From Anaspis maculata (Eukaryota; Arthropoda; Insecta; Coleoptera; Scraptiidae), in contig OX421966.1 of assembly GCA_949128115.1 (NCBI GenBank), forward strand, positions 69,871,416-69,935,415: 64,000 bases of DNA. Reading direction: 5' to 3'. Made by a program: the position numbers and the translations under genes. Of this stretch, positions 1-10,545 are shown one piece after another (position 1 is the first letter of the stretch; every line of letters begins with the position of its first letter). Under the pieces are notes generated by a model. That model saw nothing but the letters and a program-made list of their open reading frames with translations, was not told where the DNA came from and did no database searches.

Positions 1-1110
1 ATTCATTCTTTTTTCTGACGATCTCTACAATCCTGAATTGTTTCTTCATATAAGTCGGAGCAAGCTAGCTTCAGTCTCGGCTTCTCACTGAAGTCGAGGT
101 CTAGCAAGGCAGTTGTAGGTTGTCCAATCAGGAAATGACCCGGTGTTGATAAAGTGAGGCCTGATGGACTCAATAATAAAGGGAGAGGGGGTCTTTGGTT
201 GAGGATTGCTTCAGTCTGACACAAACTGTTGACAGTTGCTCGTATGTCAACAAGATTTTTATAGTAAGCCCTTTCCAAATGAAATTTAGGACACTTGATT
301 CCTGCTTCCCCCAATCCGCCCATGCGGATGCTCTGCTCTAAGCGGAATGAAGTGCCAGTTGATGCAGACTAAGATCAGGAGCAAGTATTCTGTTGTCGCC
401 ACGAAATATTCAACTTTATTTTAAGAGCGAGCTTCAGTCATCTTCTTTTGTTGTCGAATTTTTCCTTGTGGTGACCAAGACGATACATCGTGGCTCAACC
501 ATGTAGGTCTACGCTACCACTCCGCTAAGTCAGGCTAACGAATCTGGCTGCATGCCGCGTGATACAAAATCTGCTGGATTATCGTAATTCCCAACATGTC
601 TCCAATGCTCGATCTAAGTTAACTCCTGCATTTTGTCCACCTGATCATACAATTCTAGCTTCGGGAACGTGACTTAAGATTGGGGGCTTCCAAAAGTCCG
701 AGTGGATCAAATAACTTGGCGGTATTCGATAGATCAGTTCGTTTTGTCATGTTTTTACTTGGTCGTTCTGACACTTTGAAGTGAAAACTGTCAGATTCGG
801 CATTCCACAATAAACCCAGGTTTTGATTTGATTTGATCAGTTTTGATTCTGTGTTTTTGTTTTCATGATCCGTGAGAACTTGACGCCCATTTGGTCAATT
901 AAAATCTACCCTGGCTCGAAGCTGTCATGATTCTGTCACGAATCTTGATCAATACTTCCACCTCATCGGCTCCTGTAATTAGATGATCATCCACGTAGAA
1001 GTCCTTCCGTATTATCTCAGGTATGCGTTGATATAAGTAAAGTAAGTGATTTCTTGTATTCGTGCAAAAACTTGTTCTGATTGTCCATCTCCCCGATGAT
1101 TGATTTGAAG
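1..1110 (-). pseudogene. BEL/Pao retrotransposon pol remnant
   Basis: Reading the minus strand from high to low coordinates, this is a decayed BEL/Pao-type pol gene. The reverse transcriptase catalytic box YVDD lies at about 982-1000. The thumb-side segment 'LGLLWNAESDSFHF' followed by 'KLFDPLGLL' is at about 650-840, and the RNase H/integrase junction 'WRHVGNYDNPADFVSRG' is at about 545-610. The integrase C-terminal signature 'TPGHFLIGQP' lies in the open stretch 323-3. Only about 220 bases separate the NPAD box from that C-terminal part, so the integrase catalytic core is deleted. Several stops and frame changes separate the pieces. The RT end stops abruptly against the satellite that begins near 1150. 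A second BEL/Pao remnant of the same subfamily lies at 9938-14381. The element family is clear; the copy cannot be functional. Confidence 0.85.
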
Positions 1111-1150
1111 AAAATATTGACTAGACCACAGCTCAATTTTCGAGATTTAA

Positions 1151-4100
1151 GTGACGGATCTTGCAATGTTTTCTAAACCAGGAAACATAGCTATCTTATT
1201 CAGTGCTCTACAATTCGAGGATATTTTTCTACGATTCTTGGAGATACTGACCTACGATCCTCATAGATATTACCTCACGATTGTCAGAGATATTGTTCCG
1301 CAAATCTCGGATATTTGGTCCCGCAAACATAAGAAAAACTTTCTCAACGATCCTCAAAAGTACAGCCTTGTGGTTCTCGGAGATACTTGTTTCACAGAGC
1401 TCAGAGTGGTGATCCATGATCGTCTGAGCTTTAGCTCCACCATCTTTGGACATACCTCTCTACGAGAATCGTATATTTTGTTCGCATTCATGAGGGAGCT
1501 TGTTCAACGATTCCCATTGATCCAACTTTGTGATTTTTGGAATTATAGCCCTACACAGCTGGAATTGATGCTCTACTTTTCTCGGAAATATTGCTGTACG
1601 ATTTTCGAAGATATCGCTTCATTATTCTCGGAGATATTGCTCCACAAGCTTCGGATATTTGGTTCCGCAAACATGGAAGAGATATTCACCCTCAAAAACA
1701 TAGTCTTGTGGTTCTCGAAGATATTTGTTCAACAGAGTTCGAAGTAGTGCTCTACGATCTTTGGGTATATTCCTGTACGATCCTTTGAGATACCTCCTTT
1801 TGCGCTATACAGATGGGAGTGGTGTTTTACTTTTCTCGGAGATACTTCAGAGATCGAAGTAGTGCTCCACGATTCTCGGAAAATCTGCTGTACGATTCTC
1901 AAGAATATTGTTCCACGATTTTTAAAAGATATCGCACTATGATCCTTGGAGATAATGCTTCACAGTTCTCAGAGATATTATTCTACAATTGATAGAGATA
2001 CCCATCTACGAGTCTCGGAGATATTGCTTTACGATTCTTAAAGATTTTGCTCCAAGATTTTGGGAGCTTTTGCTAAAGGATTTCAGGGAATATTGCTCTA
2101 CGGTTTTTGAAGATATTGCTCTACGATTCTCAAAAATATTACTCCACGTTTGTGGAGGATATCTATCTACGATTCTCGATGATATCGTCTACGATTTTCA
2201 AAGATATTGCTGAACAATGTTAGAAAATATCGCTTCACTATCCTCGGACATATTACCCTACGAGCCTTGAAGATACTGCTCTACAATTCTCGGGAGATTT
2301 TGCCCTAGGATTCTAGGAGATTTTGTTCCAGGATTCTAGGGAATATTGCTCTACGATTCTCAAAAATATTGATCGACGAATCCACGATCTTTGAAAATAT
2401 CCCTCCACGTTCCTCGAAAATATCACTCTACGTTTGTAGAAGATACCTATCTACGATTCTTGATGATATTGTCTACGATTTTCAAAGATATTGCTGAACA
2501 ATCTTGGGAAATATCGCTTCACGATTCTCGGACATATCACCATACGAACCTTTGGGATATTGCTCTACATTTCTTGGGAAATTTTGCTCTAGGATTCTAC
2601 GAGCTTTTGTTCAAGGATTCTAGGAGATATTGCTCCACAATTCTCAAAAATATTGATCGACGAATCCACGACCTTTGAAAATATCGCTACACGTTCCTTG
2701 GAAATATTACTCTACGTTTGTAGAAGATACCTATCAACGATTCTCGATGATATTGTCTGCGATTTTCAAAGATACTGCGGAACAATCTTAGGAAATATCG
2801 CTCCACGATCCTCGGACATATCACCTTACGAACCTTGGAGATATTGCTCTACAATTCTCGGGGGATTTAGCTCTGAGATACTGAGAGATTTTGTTTCAGG
2901 ATTCTAGGAGATATTGCTCTACGATTCTCAAGAATATTGATCGACGAATCCACGATCTTTAAAAATATCGCTGCACGTTCCTCGGAAATATTACTCTATG
3001 TTTGTAAGAAGATATCTTCCTAGGATTCCCGATGATATTGTCTTTGATTTTCAAAGATATTGCTGAACAATTTTAGGGAATTCCGCTCAACGATCCTTGA
3101 GCATATCACCCTACGAACCTTGGAGATATTGCTCTACAGTTCTCGGGAGATTTTGCTCAAGGATTATTCTACGAAATTTTGTTCAAGGATTCTAAGAGAT
3201 ATTGCTCCACGATTCTAAAAAATATTGATCAACGAATCCACGATCTTTGAAAATATCGCTCACGTTCCTTGGAAATATTACTCTACGTTTGTCGAAGATA
3301 CCCACCTATCTACGATTCTTGATGATATTGTCCACGATTTTCAAAGATATTGCTGAACAATTTCAGGAGATATCGCTCCACAATCTTTGGACATATCATC
3401 CTACGAACCTCAGAGATATTGCTCTACAATTCTCAGGAAATTTTGCTCTAGGATTCTAGGGGATTTTCTTCCAGGATTCTAGGAGATATTGCTCTACGAT
3501 TCTCAAAAATATTGATCGACGAATCCACGATCTTTGAAAATCTCGCTCCACGTTCCTCGGAAATACTACTCTACGTTTGTAGAAGATACCTATCTACGAT
3601 TCTCGATTGTATTGTCCACGATTTTCGAAGATATTGCTGAACAATCTTGGGAAATATCGCTCTACGATCCTCGGACATACCGGGTGTTTATAAACGTCTG
3701 TGATCGCGGCAGGCTTTGGTCAGGCCAAAAGTCGCAGTGGAAGGCACGATTTGAAAGAGTGATAAGAGATTCCAAAGGCGATATGATAACAAACGTTTAT
3801 AAACACCCGGTATTACCCTACGAACCTTGGAGATAATGCTTTAGGATTCTTGGAAGATTTTGCTCTAGGATTCTAGGAGATTTCGATCCAGGATTCTAGG
3901 AGATTTCGATCCAGGATTCTAGGAGATATTACTCCTCGATTCTCAAAAACATTGATCGACGAATTCACGATATTTGGAAATATCGCTCCACGTTCCTCGG
4001 AAATATTACTCTACGTTTGTAGAAGATACTTAGCTACGATTCTAGATAATATTGTCTACGATTTTCAAAGATATTGCTGAACAATCTTGGGAAATATCGC

Positions 4101-5240
4101 TCCACGTTCCTCGGACATATCACCCTACGAACCTTGTGGAAGCTCTACAATTCTTGAGAGATTTTGCTCTAGGATTCTAGTAGATTTTGTTCCAGGAGTG
4201 TAGGAGATATTGCTCCACGATTAAAAAAAAAATCGACGAATCTACGATCTTTGAAAATATAGCTCCACGTTACTAGGAAATATTACTCTACGTTTGTGGA
4301 AGATAGCTGTCTACGATTCTAGATGATATTGTCTACGATTTCTGAAGATATTGCTGAAAAATCTAAAGAAATATCGCTCCACGATCCTCGGACATATTAC
4401 CTTACGAATCTTGGAGATATTGCTCTACAATTTTCGAGAAATTTTGCTCTAGGATTCTAGAAGATTTTGTTCCAGGATTCTAGGAGATATTGCTCTTCGA
4501 TTCTCAAAAATATTGATCGACGAATCCATATTCCTCGGAAATATCACTCTACGTTTGTAGAAGATACCTATCTACGATTCTCGATGATATTGTCTTCGAT
4601 TTTCGAAGATATTGCAGAACAATCTTGAAAAATATCGCTCCACGTTCCTCGGAAATATTACTCTACGTTTGTAGAAGATACCTATATACGATTCTCGATG
4701 ATATTGACTACGATTCCCAAAGATATTGCTGAACAATCTCAGAAAATATCGCTCCACGTTCCTCGGACATATTACTCCACGAACCTTGGAGATATCGTTC
4801 TACAATTTTTGGGAGATTTTGTTCCAGGATTCCAGGAGATGTTGCTCCACGATTCTCAAAAATGCTGATCGACAAATCCACGATCTTTGAAAATATCGCT
4901 CAACGTTCCTCGAAAATATCACTCTACGTTTGTAGAAGATACCCATCTACGATTCTCGATGATATGGTCCACGATTTTCAATGATATTGCTGAACAATCT
5001 TGGAAAATATCGCTCCACGATCCTCGGACATATTACCCTACAAACTTTGAAGATATTGCTGTACGATTTCCAGCGATGTTGCTTCACGAGACTCGGATAT
5101 TTTGTTTTGCAGACACAAGAGATGTGTCTCAACGATCCTTGGAAACATGGTCTCGTGGTTTTCGGAGATAGTTATCTGCAGAATTCGAAGTAGAGCTCAA
5201 CGATGCTTGGAGATATCTTTCTATAAGTTTTCGTATATTT
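1151..5240 (+). repeat. Higher-order satellite: 23-bp subunit, ~284-bp repeat
   Basis: The whole stretch is made of degenerate 23-bp subunits of the form 'ATATTGCTCTACGATTCTC' plus a few purines. From about 2300 onward they form a higher-order repeat of about 284 bp (12 subunits plus 8 bases). The landmark 'GATCGACGAATCCACGATC' recurs at about 2371, 2655, 2939, 3227, 3514, 3954, 4231, 4515 and 4867. Intervals are 277-288 except where a MITE (3680-3810) and local duplications intervene. The left part (1151-2300) keeps the 23-bp rhythm but is more diverged and has no clear higher order. Open frames of 60-198 codons across the array (for example 1151-1747) are a by-product of repeats poor in stops; they have no recognisable domain, and 23 is not a multiple of three. 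A BEL/Pao remnant lies to the left and a Gypsy remnant to the right. Confidence 0.9.
3680..3810. mobile_element. 131-bp MITE with 18-bp perfect terminal inverted repeats
   Basis: The element starts CCGGGTGTTTATAAACGT and ends with its exact complement (18 bp). TA lies on both sides (3678-3679 and 3811-3812). Neighbouring satellite monomers read 'GGACATATTACCCTACG' at the same place, so removing the element plus one TA restores the monomer. This fits a Tc1/mariner-like non-autonomous element. The interior has no coding capacity. Confidence 0.9.
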
Positions 5241-5321
5241 TGTCTTAGAAACACAAGGAGAGTTGCTCCAAATACAACGGATGAAATTCTGGCTAAATCG
5301 CAGGAGCAGTGTTTGCACAAG

Positions 5322-5914
5322 GCTGGATCTCACACAAGGATTCCATCAAGTTGAAATAGATGCCGAAAGTAGGCCACTGAGGGCATTAACAACTAGCAAC
5401 GGCATGTTGCAAACGACTACCGATGGGGTTGAAAATTGATCCTTGACATTTTCTCAAGGTTACCTACTGTTGATAATGATGTCTGTCAATCAATGTCACT
5501 CAGTGATTAGTGATGATACTGAAGAAATGAAACCAATGAAAAATTACCCGAAGATGCCGACGAAGTCAAGGGACTTGTTGCGTTTGCTAATTATTACAGA
5601 AAATTTATCCTCCAGTTTGCACAAGAAAAAACAATTGTTTGGACCGATTGACACGCAGAAATGTTCTCTACATTCAGAACGAAGATTGTGAGAGATAATT
5701 CAACGTGGTTGTAACAGCTTCAATGATCCCGCCAGTTCTAGTTCAGAAAAATCCGGATTTTTTCTGGATAGAAACTATTTGATTCTCCAAAATGACGCTT
5801 CAAGAATGTCTACTGGAGCAGTTAGACGGCAATAACAAACAAAGCGGATACTGCAACAAATCTCTAGGCAAGTCAGGATTGGATCATGCAGATCGAATTA
5901 AATCTTTCAGCGAT
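5322..5914 (+). pseudogene. Gypsy pol remnant, RT to RNase H (left part)
   Basis: Frame-shifted but readable Gypsy (Metaviridae) pol. 'LDLTQGFHQVEIDAESRP' from about 5323 is the RT palm box. 'GLVAFANYYRKFILQF' at about 5570-5625 is the RT/RNase H connection. The RNase H opening (a DAS box followed by a G-rich turn) is at about 5795-5860. Stops interrupt every frame. The RNase H domain is cut at 5914-5920 by an inverted-repeat element and resumes at 7109. A second, inverted copy of 5590-5914 lies at 29175-29499. Confidence 0.8.
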
Positions 5915-5920
5915 TGTACA

Positions 5921-7108
5921 GGGTGTTTAATTCTCCACGGATTTCACGTTTTATCCGGAAGTCTTTTTTGGTAGATCAACCACAATGTCAGAATATGCTT
6001 TACCAATCACGTTCTTTTAGAAAATAAGGTCGTTGCAAATACAGGGTGATTCGAAAACACAGGAAACGATTTCAGATAAATCATGAACAAATATTTTTTC
6101 TTGCCATTTGACAAAGCTGGGCACCAAATCGTTAATCCGTCAATCGGTCACTGACGAAGTTACCTTTTTTGTTAACGATTCAACTTTTAAGTCAACTTGA
6201 AAAATCATTAACGGACTAACTTCCGTTACATTCAACTTCCGTCAACGTCAACTTTTATAGCTTCATTTGTCTTTAAAGCCCGAAATATAAAAAGTCTAAG
6301 AGAATAGAGTAAATGAGTTTTTAGTTCTAAAACCTCTGAAAGATTATCGAGCACCACAAACATTTACAGAATCGGGCTTTTTTTTCGAGATATCTTCATT
6401 TAAACCAAGGCAAAATTTTGAGTGGACGACTTTAATTTTGGTCCAGTCAAGTTAAGTATATAATGCTGGTGTAGGTAGTTTGGTTGCTTTCAAGGTGGTG
6501 TTCAGGTGGTTTTGGAGATGATTATCTGGTTTGAAATGAAAAATTTACGTCAACAATTTAACGTCAACTTCCGTTACATTTCCAATCAATTAATTGATCA
6601 TCGATCAACTAAGTTAACCTTTCTGTTAACGATTCAACGTTAACGAAGTGAATTCTTTCGTAAACGGTGCCCACCTTTTCAATTTGAAACACTCTGTATT
6701 CAAATAGGTCCCATTATCTGAGAGATCGTGAACAACGAAGTCAATCTCGGAAATTTGGCTGATCTGGGACAAAAAACTTTTGAACAAATCAGGATATAGA
6801 TCATTCTCCGAAAACTTACATTTTATTCGGAAGTCTCCCATTCTAGGTCAGTTGAATTTTTAGGAGGAGCTTTGCTGGTCACATCCTTTTTGAAACGGAG
6901 GCCATTTCAAATATCGAGTGATTCAAAATGTACAAAAATGTACCTACGACCAGTTTTAACTTTTTTCCGTCTTTTAAACCACCCTGTTTCTTGTAATGTT
7001 CTAGTTTTCTGAAGAAACGTGACTTGTAAAATATTTTCTGAGAACTTGGTTGACCTACCACGGAAAATTTTGGAATGAAACGCGAAATCCGTGGAGGATG
7101 AACCACTT
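5921..7108. mobile_element. Non-autonomous inverted-repeat element inside Gypsy RNase H
   Basis: A 1188-bp insertion with diverged terminal inverted repeats of roughly 100 bp. The left end is 'GGGTGTTTAATTCTCCACGG'; the right end, read in reverse, is 'AGTGGTTCATCCTCCACGG'. TGTACA lies on both sides (5915-5920, 7109-7114). The split RNase H reading frame resumes across the insertion with one TGTACA copy. No transposase is encoded. It contains a smaller MITE (6042-6696). A second copy at 24515-29168 has the same size once its R2-like insertion is subtracted, which confirms the ends. Superfamily unassigned; the duplication is 6 bp (palindromic), possibly 7. Confidence 0.8.
6042..6696. mobile_element. 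CAGGGTG-type MITE with TA duplication
   Basis: A 655-bp element nested in the 5921-7108 element. It starts CAGGGTGATTCGAAA and ends TTTGAAACACTCTG, each flanked by TA (6040-6041, 6697-6698). Subterminal regions are rich in GTTAAC/AACGTT motifs and in the complementary pair GGGCACC (about 6119) and GGTGCCC (about 6667). No coding capacity. The second copy at 24925-29047 carries the R2-like insertion. Confidence 0.7.
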
Positions 7109-7240
7109 TGTACAAGCCGTGAAGTACTTCCGCTGCTACCTTTTCGCCAGAAGGTTTAGAATTTTGACTGATCACAAGCCTTTATTGTACTTGTTTAGTC
7201 GTAGTAGCCCTTCCAGCAGGTTACAACCACCGGCACCCAA
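7109..7240 (+). pseudogene. Gypsy RNase H remnant (right part)
   Basis: Continuation of the Gypsy RNase H domain after the insertion: 'VQAVKYFRCYLFARRF' then 'ILTDHKPLLYLF', the canonical box with the histidine/aspartate segment TDHKPL. The frame is open through 7328, but Gypsy similarity fades after about 7225. The inverted second copy is at 24324-24510. Confidence 0.8.
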
Positions 7241-7431
7241 AAAATGTGCTTTGTTTTGTCAGCCACTATCATTCCGTCTCATCTCCTTCTTGACCCTCAG
7301 CATCAGCCATCTTCCGTCACTTTTATGAACTGTTGAAAGTGGATTGGTTCTTTTTTTTTCTCCCGCCCAGCTTTAGATTCAGTACTGGAAAGAAAATTCG
7401 CCGTTGAGCCAAATGTAACATTTGTATTTGC

Positions 7432-7928
7432 TGTGCACGATACAACGGTTCGCCTGAAGACGAACCACATGAGCTTCCTTGAAGCAGCTCGTGAGCTCAA
7501 CAGGACCTAACTGGCAACTAGTACCATCGGCAGTTGAATAGTGTGATGAAGAACAATACCTATCCTATCCCTAATATCGATGGAATAATAGCGTATGTGG
7601 AGGACGCAAGATACTTTACCTCGCTTGATTTGTTCAGCGGATATTGACAAGTAGGAACAGAGGATAGCAGCTGAGTACACAGCTTTTATAGCACAAGGCG
7701 AAGATATATTCAAGTTTCAAGCAATGCTCTTTCGTTTGCCAATCAAGTTCTCACAAATATGAAATGGAAACAAATCTCAATTTATCTTGACGAAAAAGCC
7801 ATACCCAAGAATCTCCCTCTTTCATAACAGTTTTTCTTGTGCACGATACAGCTGTTTACTCAGTGATGAACTACACGACCTTTCTTAGAACAGCTGGTAA
7901 GCTCAACAGGACCTAACTGGCAACCAGT
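7432..7928 (+). repeat. ~92-bp direct repeats bracketing a Gypsy RT scrap
   Basis: Two related ~92-bp segments, 7432-7521 and 7837-7928, share 'TGTGCACGATACA' and 'GCTCAACAGGACCTAACTGG' in the same order. They bracket the RT fragment at 7555-7800. They may be remnants of a duplication or of element ends; long terminal repeat structure is not demonstrable. Confidence 0.6.
7555..7800 (+). pseudogene. Gypsy reverse transcriptase fragment
   Basis: A short, clear Gypsy RT palm segment: 'TYPIPNIDGIIAYVEDARYF' then 'TSLDLFSGY', where the usual tryptophan codon has become TGA. A frame shift follows, then 'FKFQAMLF' and a decayed 'IYLD' active-site box at about 7775-7790. It belongs to a different Gypsy lineage from 5322-5914. 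Non-functional. Confidence 0.8.
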
Positions 7929-7959
7929 GCTTCGATAATTCGTGAAAGCTTATGCTGAA

Positions 7960-9370
7960 ATAGCAGGTAATTACAGCTCCATTTTCGAGAAAAAACCCAC
8001 CCTTTCATCTCAATCCGCCGGTTATCAGCTCCGCCTTCCAGCATAAGGAGCAGCATCAGCGGTGCGGCACCAGCACAAAGTTAAATTAGTTTTACGGAAT
8101 TAACACTTCCCTCCTTATTCCAACTCCATTGTGCGAAATCTCAAAGAGGACTTACATACCCACCTTTATATTCTTCTCCTTCTTCTGTTGCTGCTGCCGA
8201 TGCCCGGATCTACACGGCATGTTTGAGGCCGTGCTAATGAAAACGCCCATGATTATGATTGCGCCCGTCTAACGTTAATGTTTATACTTCACTCTGCCTC
8301 ATTTCACTCTCCAGTCACCCTCACGCCATCTCCAGTTTCGGGACTCCCCGTTGTATACGGCCAAACTTTATACAACAATTCCCGCACGCGTTATCATACA
8401 GAGTGGTCTATTGAGCAGTCAATTTCCGACGCCAACGTTATTAACGCCCCCGTACCTTGCGTACGAAAACCATCAAAGCCGAAATTGATTAGCCAACCGT
8501 GAGCACCCCGTAGGTGTACCCACAGCTAAACCCAATTAGTTAATTAACGTGTCTGCATGCGAGCTGTACGGCCACGAATTATACATAAATAATATTCGAT
8601 TCGCGCGGTTGTGTACGCAAGCCGAGTGGAAAAACTCCGCGGCTGACCTCTGTGCGCTTTAATGATTGAAAAGCAATTAATAGCAGAAGAGGTCGGTTTT
8701 TCAAAAAGGTTAATTGGAATTGGAAAGTGTTTCGGGTTGAAGAACTGAGAGTGTCAGAAAAAAACGAGGCTAGTTACCGCTTATACCGATAGTGAATGCA
8801 GGAAGCTTCCACTGTTCTCGAAAACGGCAATTAAGTATTTAACAGGAGAAAATGCGGAGGAAGCGGCTCGGTGGAATGCTTTTTTTTTCACTTGGCCCCG
8901 CCGCGGAGCGTTATCCTTATGCATGGGCTGCGTGATCCCGGGCGCCCGCCGACGCCGCCCCTCCTCTTCAACGCCGAAAAAAAATCCTTTATTTATTGAT
9001 ATTGCCGGGGTCGTATCATGTTTCCCTAGACGTGGCACAAATTCAAAGGTTTTTCCCTCTTTGCCCACTCTCGTTCCGCACTCGTTTCCCAAACACCCGT
9101 CTTTCTTTTTTGCGCGCCGATTTTGCCTGCTGCTCCTCCGCCCTCCTCGACGTATATTTCGGCAATGTGACGGCTTCACGGGATGTTTTTCAAATTCATG
9201 TGACGTTTGATCGGTTGATTTGCAACGGCATTGATGGTCGTGTTTGCGTTCGCTTGTCGGTATTCCCGCTTCGATCCCGGTGCGGGCACGCGTTTCCTGC
9301 AGGAACGCCGAGTGGCGCAAAACCACAGGCATGTTCGGACAGCTTAAGAACTGATTAACTCATTCAGATG
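7960..9370. other. Low-copy island, no gene recognised
   Basis: About 1.4 kb without repeats seen elsewhere in the window. It mixes AT-rich blocks (TTAATTAA-like) with GC- and CpG-containing pyrimidine tracts, unlike the flanking elements. The open frames here (for example 8781-9332 minus, 8996-9358 plus) overlap each other on opposite strands, are rich in Arg/Ser/Pro and show no domain. Best read as retained host intergenic or intronic DNA. Confidence 0.5.
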
Positions 9371-9432
9371 CCATATGCCGGTATGAACATTATCTATTGT
9401 GATGGCCATATTTGGGTATGAACATTATTGTA

Positions 9433-9931
9433 AATGAATGAGTAACCCCGTATGCCAGATCACCACTGAGCACCACCACCGAGACCCAACAGACACGTGT
9501 TTAGACCCTAATTGGGTCTCATCAGTGTCGGGGTATTCGAGGCGATGCTTAGCGATCTCAACGTACGGTGTCCCATAATTATATCACTCTCTGCAAAGTA
9601 CTCACAAGTGAGACTCCCGTGCAGCGCCATCTATGATCGGCACACCGCAATGTATATACGGAGGTTGCAAGTGGCCGCGGAGGCTTATACCAGCCCACTG
9701 CACCGACCACTGTCTTCCCCACATTGATGGAGAAATGTTTACTGGTTTACAAAAGAATAATACTCGAATGAAAAGATTAGTCCTATCCTCCTGTCGCAAG
9801 AATACCTGATATAAATGAATGAGGAACCCCGTACGCCAGATAAACTGAGCAATTGAGCATCAACACCGGAGCCCGACAGACACGTGTTTTGACTTCCAAC
9901 CTTCGGTGGTGGTGCTCAGTTGATCTGGCGC
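9433..9931. repeat. Direct and inverted ~75-bp repeats before a BEL/Pao remnant
   Basis: 'AACCCCGTATGCCAGAT' to 'GACAGACACGTGTTT' at about 9445-9506 recurs, diverged, at about 9822-9893. A reverse-complement fragment 'GGTGGTGCTCAGTTGATCTGG' with one base trimmed lies at about 9908-9928. The 14-bp 'GGTATGAACATTAT' also repeats near 9380 and 9412. These could be decayed LTR or untranslated parts of the BEL/Pao element that follows. Confidence 0.5.
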
Positions 9932-9937
9932 CAGTCG

Positions 9938-10075
9938 CAAGACTTTTACGTGGATGATTTAATCACGGAAACCGATAAGATGAAAGCATTGATCAAGACA
10001 CGCGACGGAATCATAACAACGCGTTGAGCCAGGGTGGATTTTGATTCGATACAATGGGCGTCAAGTGTTCAGGTA
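9938..10075 (+). pseudogene. BEL/Pao RT fragment (left part)
   Basis: 'QDFYVDDLITETDKMKAL' contains the RT active-site YVDD, followed by a TGA and a decayed 'QWASS' segment. It is close to the minus-strand remnant at 940-1010. The pol gene then runs into a minisatellite and resumes at about 14185, so the two parts belong to one element split by a 4.1-kb insertion. Confidence 0.8.
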
Positions 10076-10113
10076 AATTAGGGACAAAACACCAAATCAA
10101 CTCGAGTTTGGTA

Positions 10114-10352
10114 TAACTCATCGACACTTAACTCATTGACAACCTACTCATCGACAAGACAACTCACCGACAAGACAGCTTACCGACAAAACAACTCACC
10201 GACAAAGAAACTCACTGACAAGGCAACTCGCCGACAGGACAACTCACCGACAGGACAACTCGCTGACAGCCTTCATCGACAGGATAACTTACTGACACTC
10301 AACTCATCGCCAGTATAACCTGCCGACACCGTACTCATCGACAGGAAAACTA
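10114..10352 (+). repeat. ~16-bp minisatellite, left arm
   Basis: About 14 degenerate copies of a 15-17 bp unit such as 'ACAACTCACCGACAAG'. The same unit appears reverse-complemented at 13961-14178. Confidence 0.85.
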
Positions 10353-10429
10353 GGAAATCCTGTTTTCCGACAGCACCTGACCCTGTTTCTGTTGATTCCG
10401 AATAAAAAAAAAGATTGTTTGACTTGTGG

Positions 10430-10545
10430 AGCTTGTGGAGTGGTGGTCAGCGCGTTCGACTACCACACCAGAGGTCGTGGGTTCAAGTCTCACTGTGGGC
10501 GCTCGAATTCTTCTCTCGAAAACAAACAAATAATGATCGCTTAGG
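10430..10545 (+). mobile_element. tRNA-like SINE head
   Basis: 'TGGTGGTCAGCGCG' resembles a pol III A box and 'GGGTTCAAGTCTC' a B box, about 40 bases apart, within a tRNA-like stretch. No discrete tail or target duplication could be fixed, so this is a partial or decayed SINE, or a tRNA pseudogene. Confidence 0.5.

Noticed and set aside
1151..1747. 198-codon open frame in the satellite
   Set aside because: It consists of translated 23-bp repeats; neighbouring frames are open too and no domain is present.
8781..9332. 183-codon minus-strand frame in low-copy DNA
   Set aside because: Overlapped by two long plus-strand frames, Arg/Ser/Pro-biased, no domain, no splice support.
10114..10352. Regularly spaced repeats that might suggest a CRISPR-like array
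   Set aside because: Units are contiguous (~16 bp, no unique spacers) and the genome is eukaryotic.
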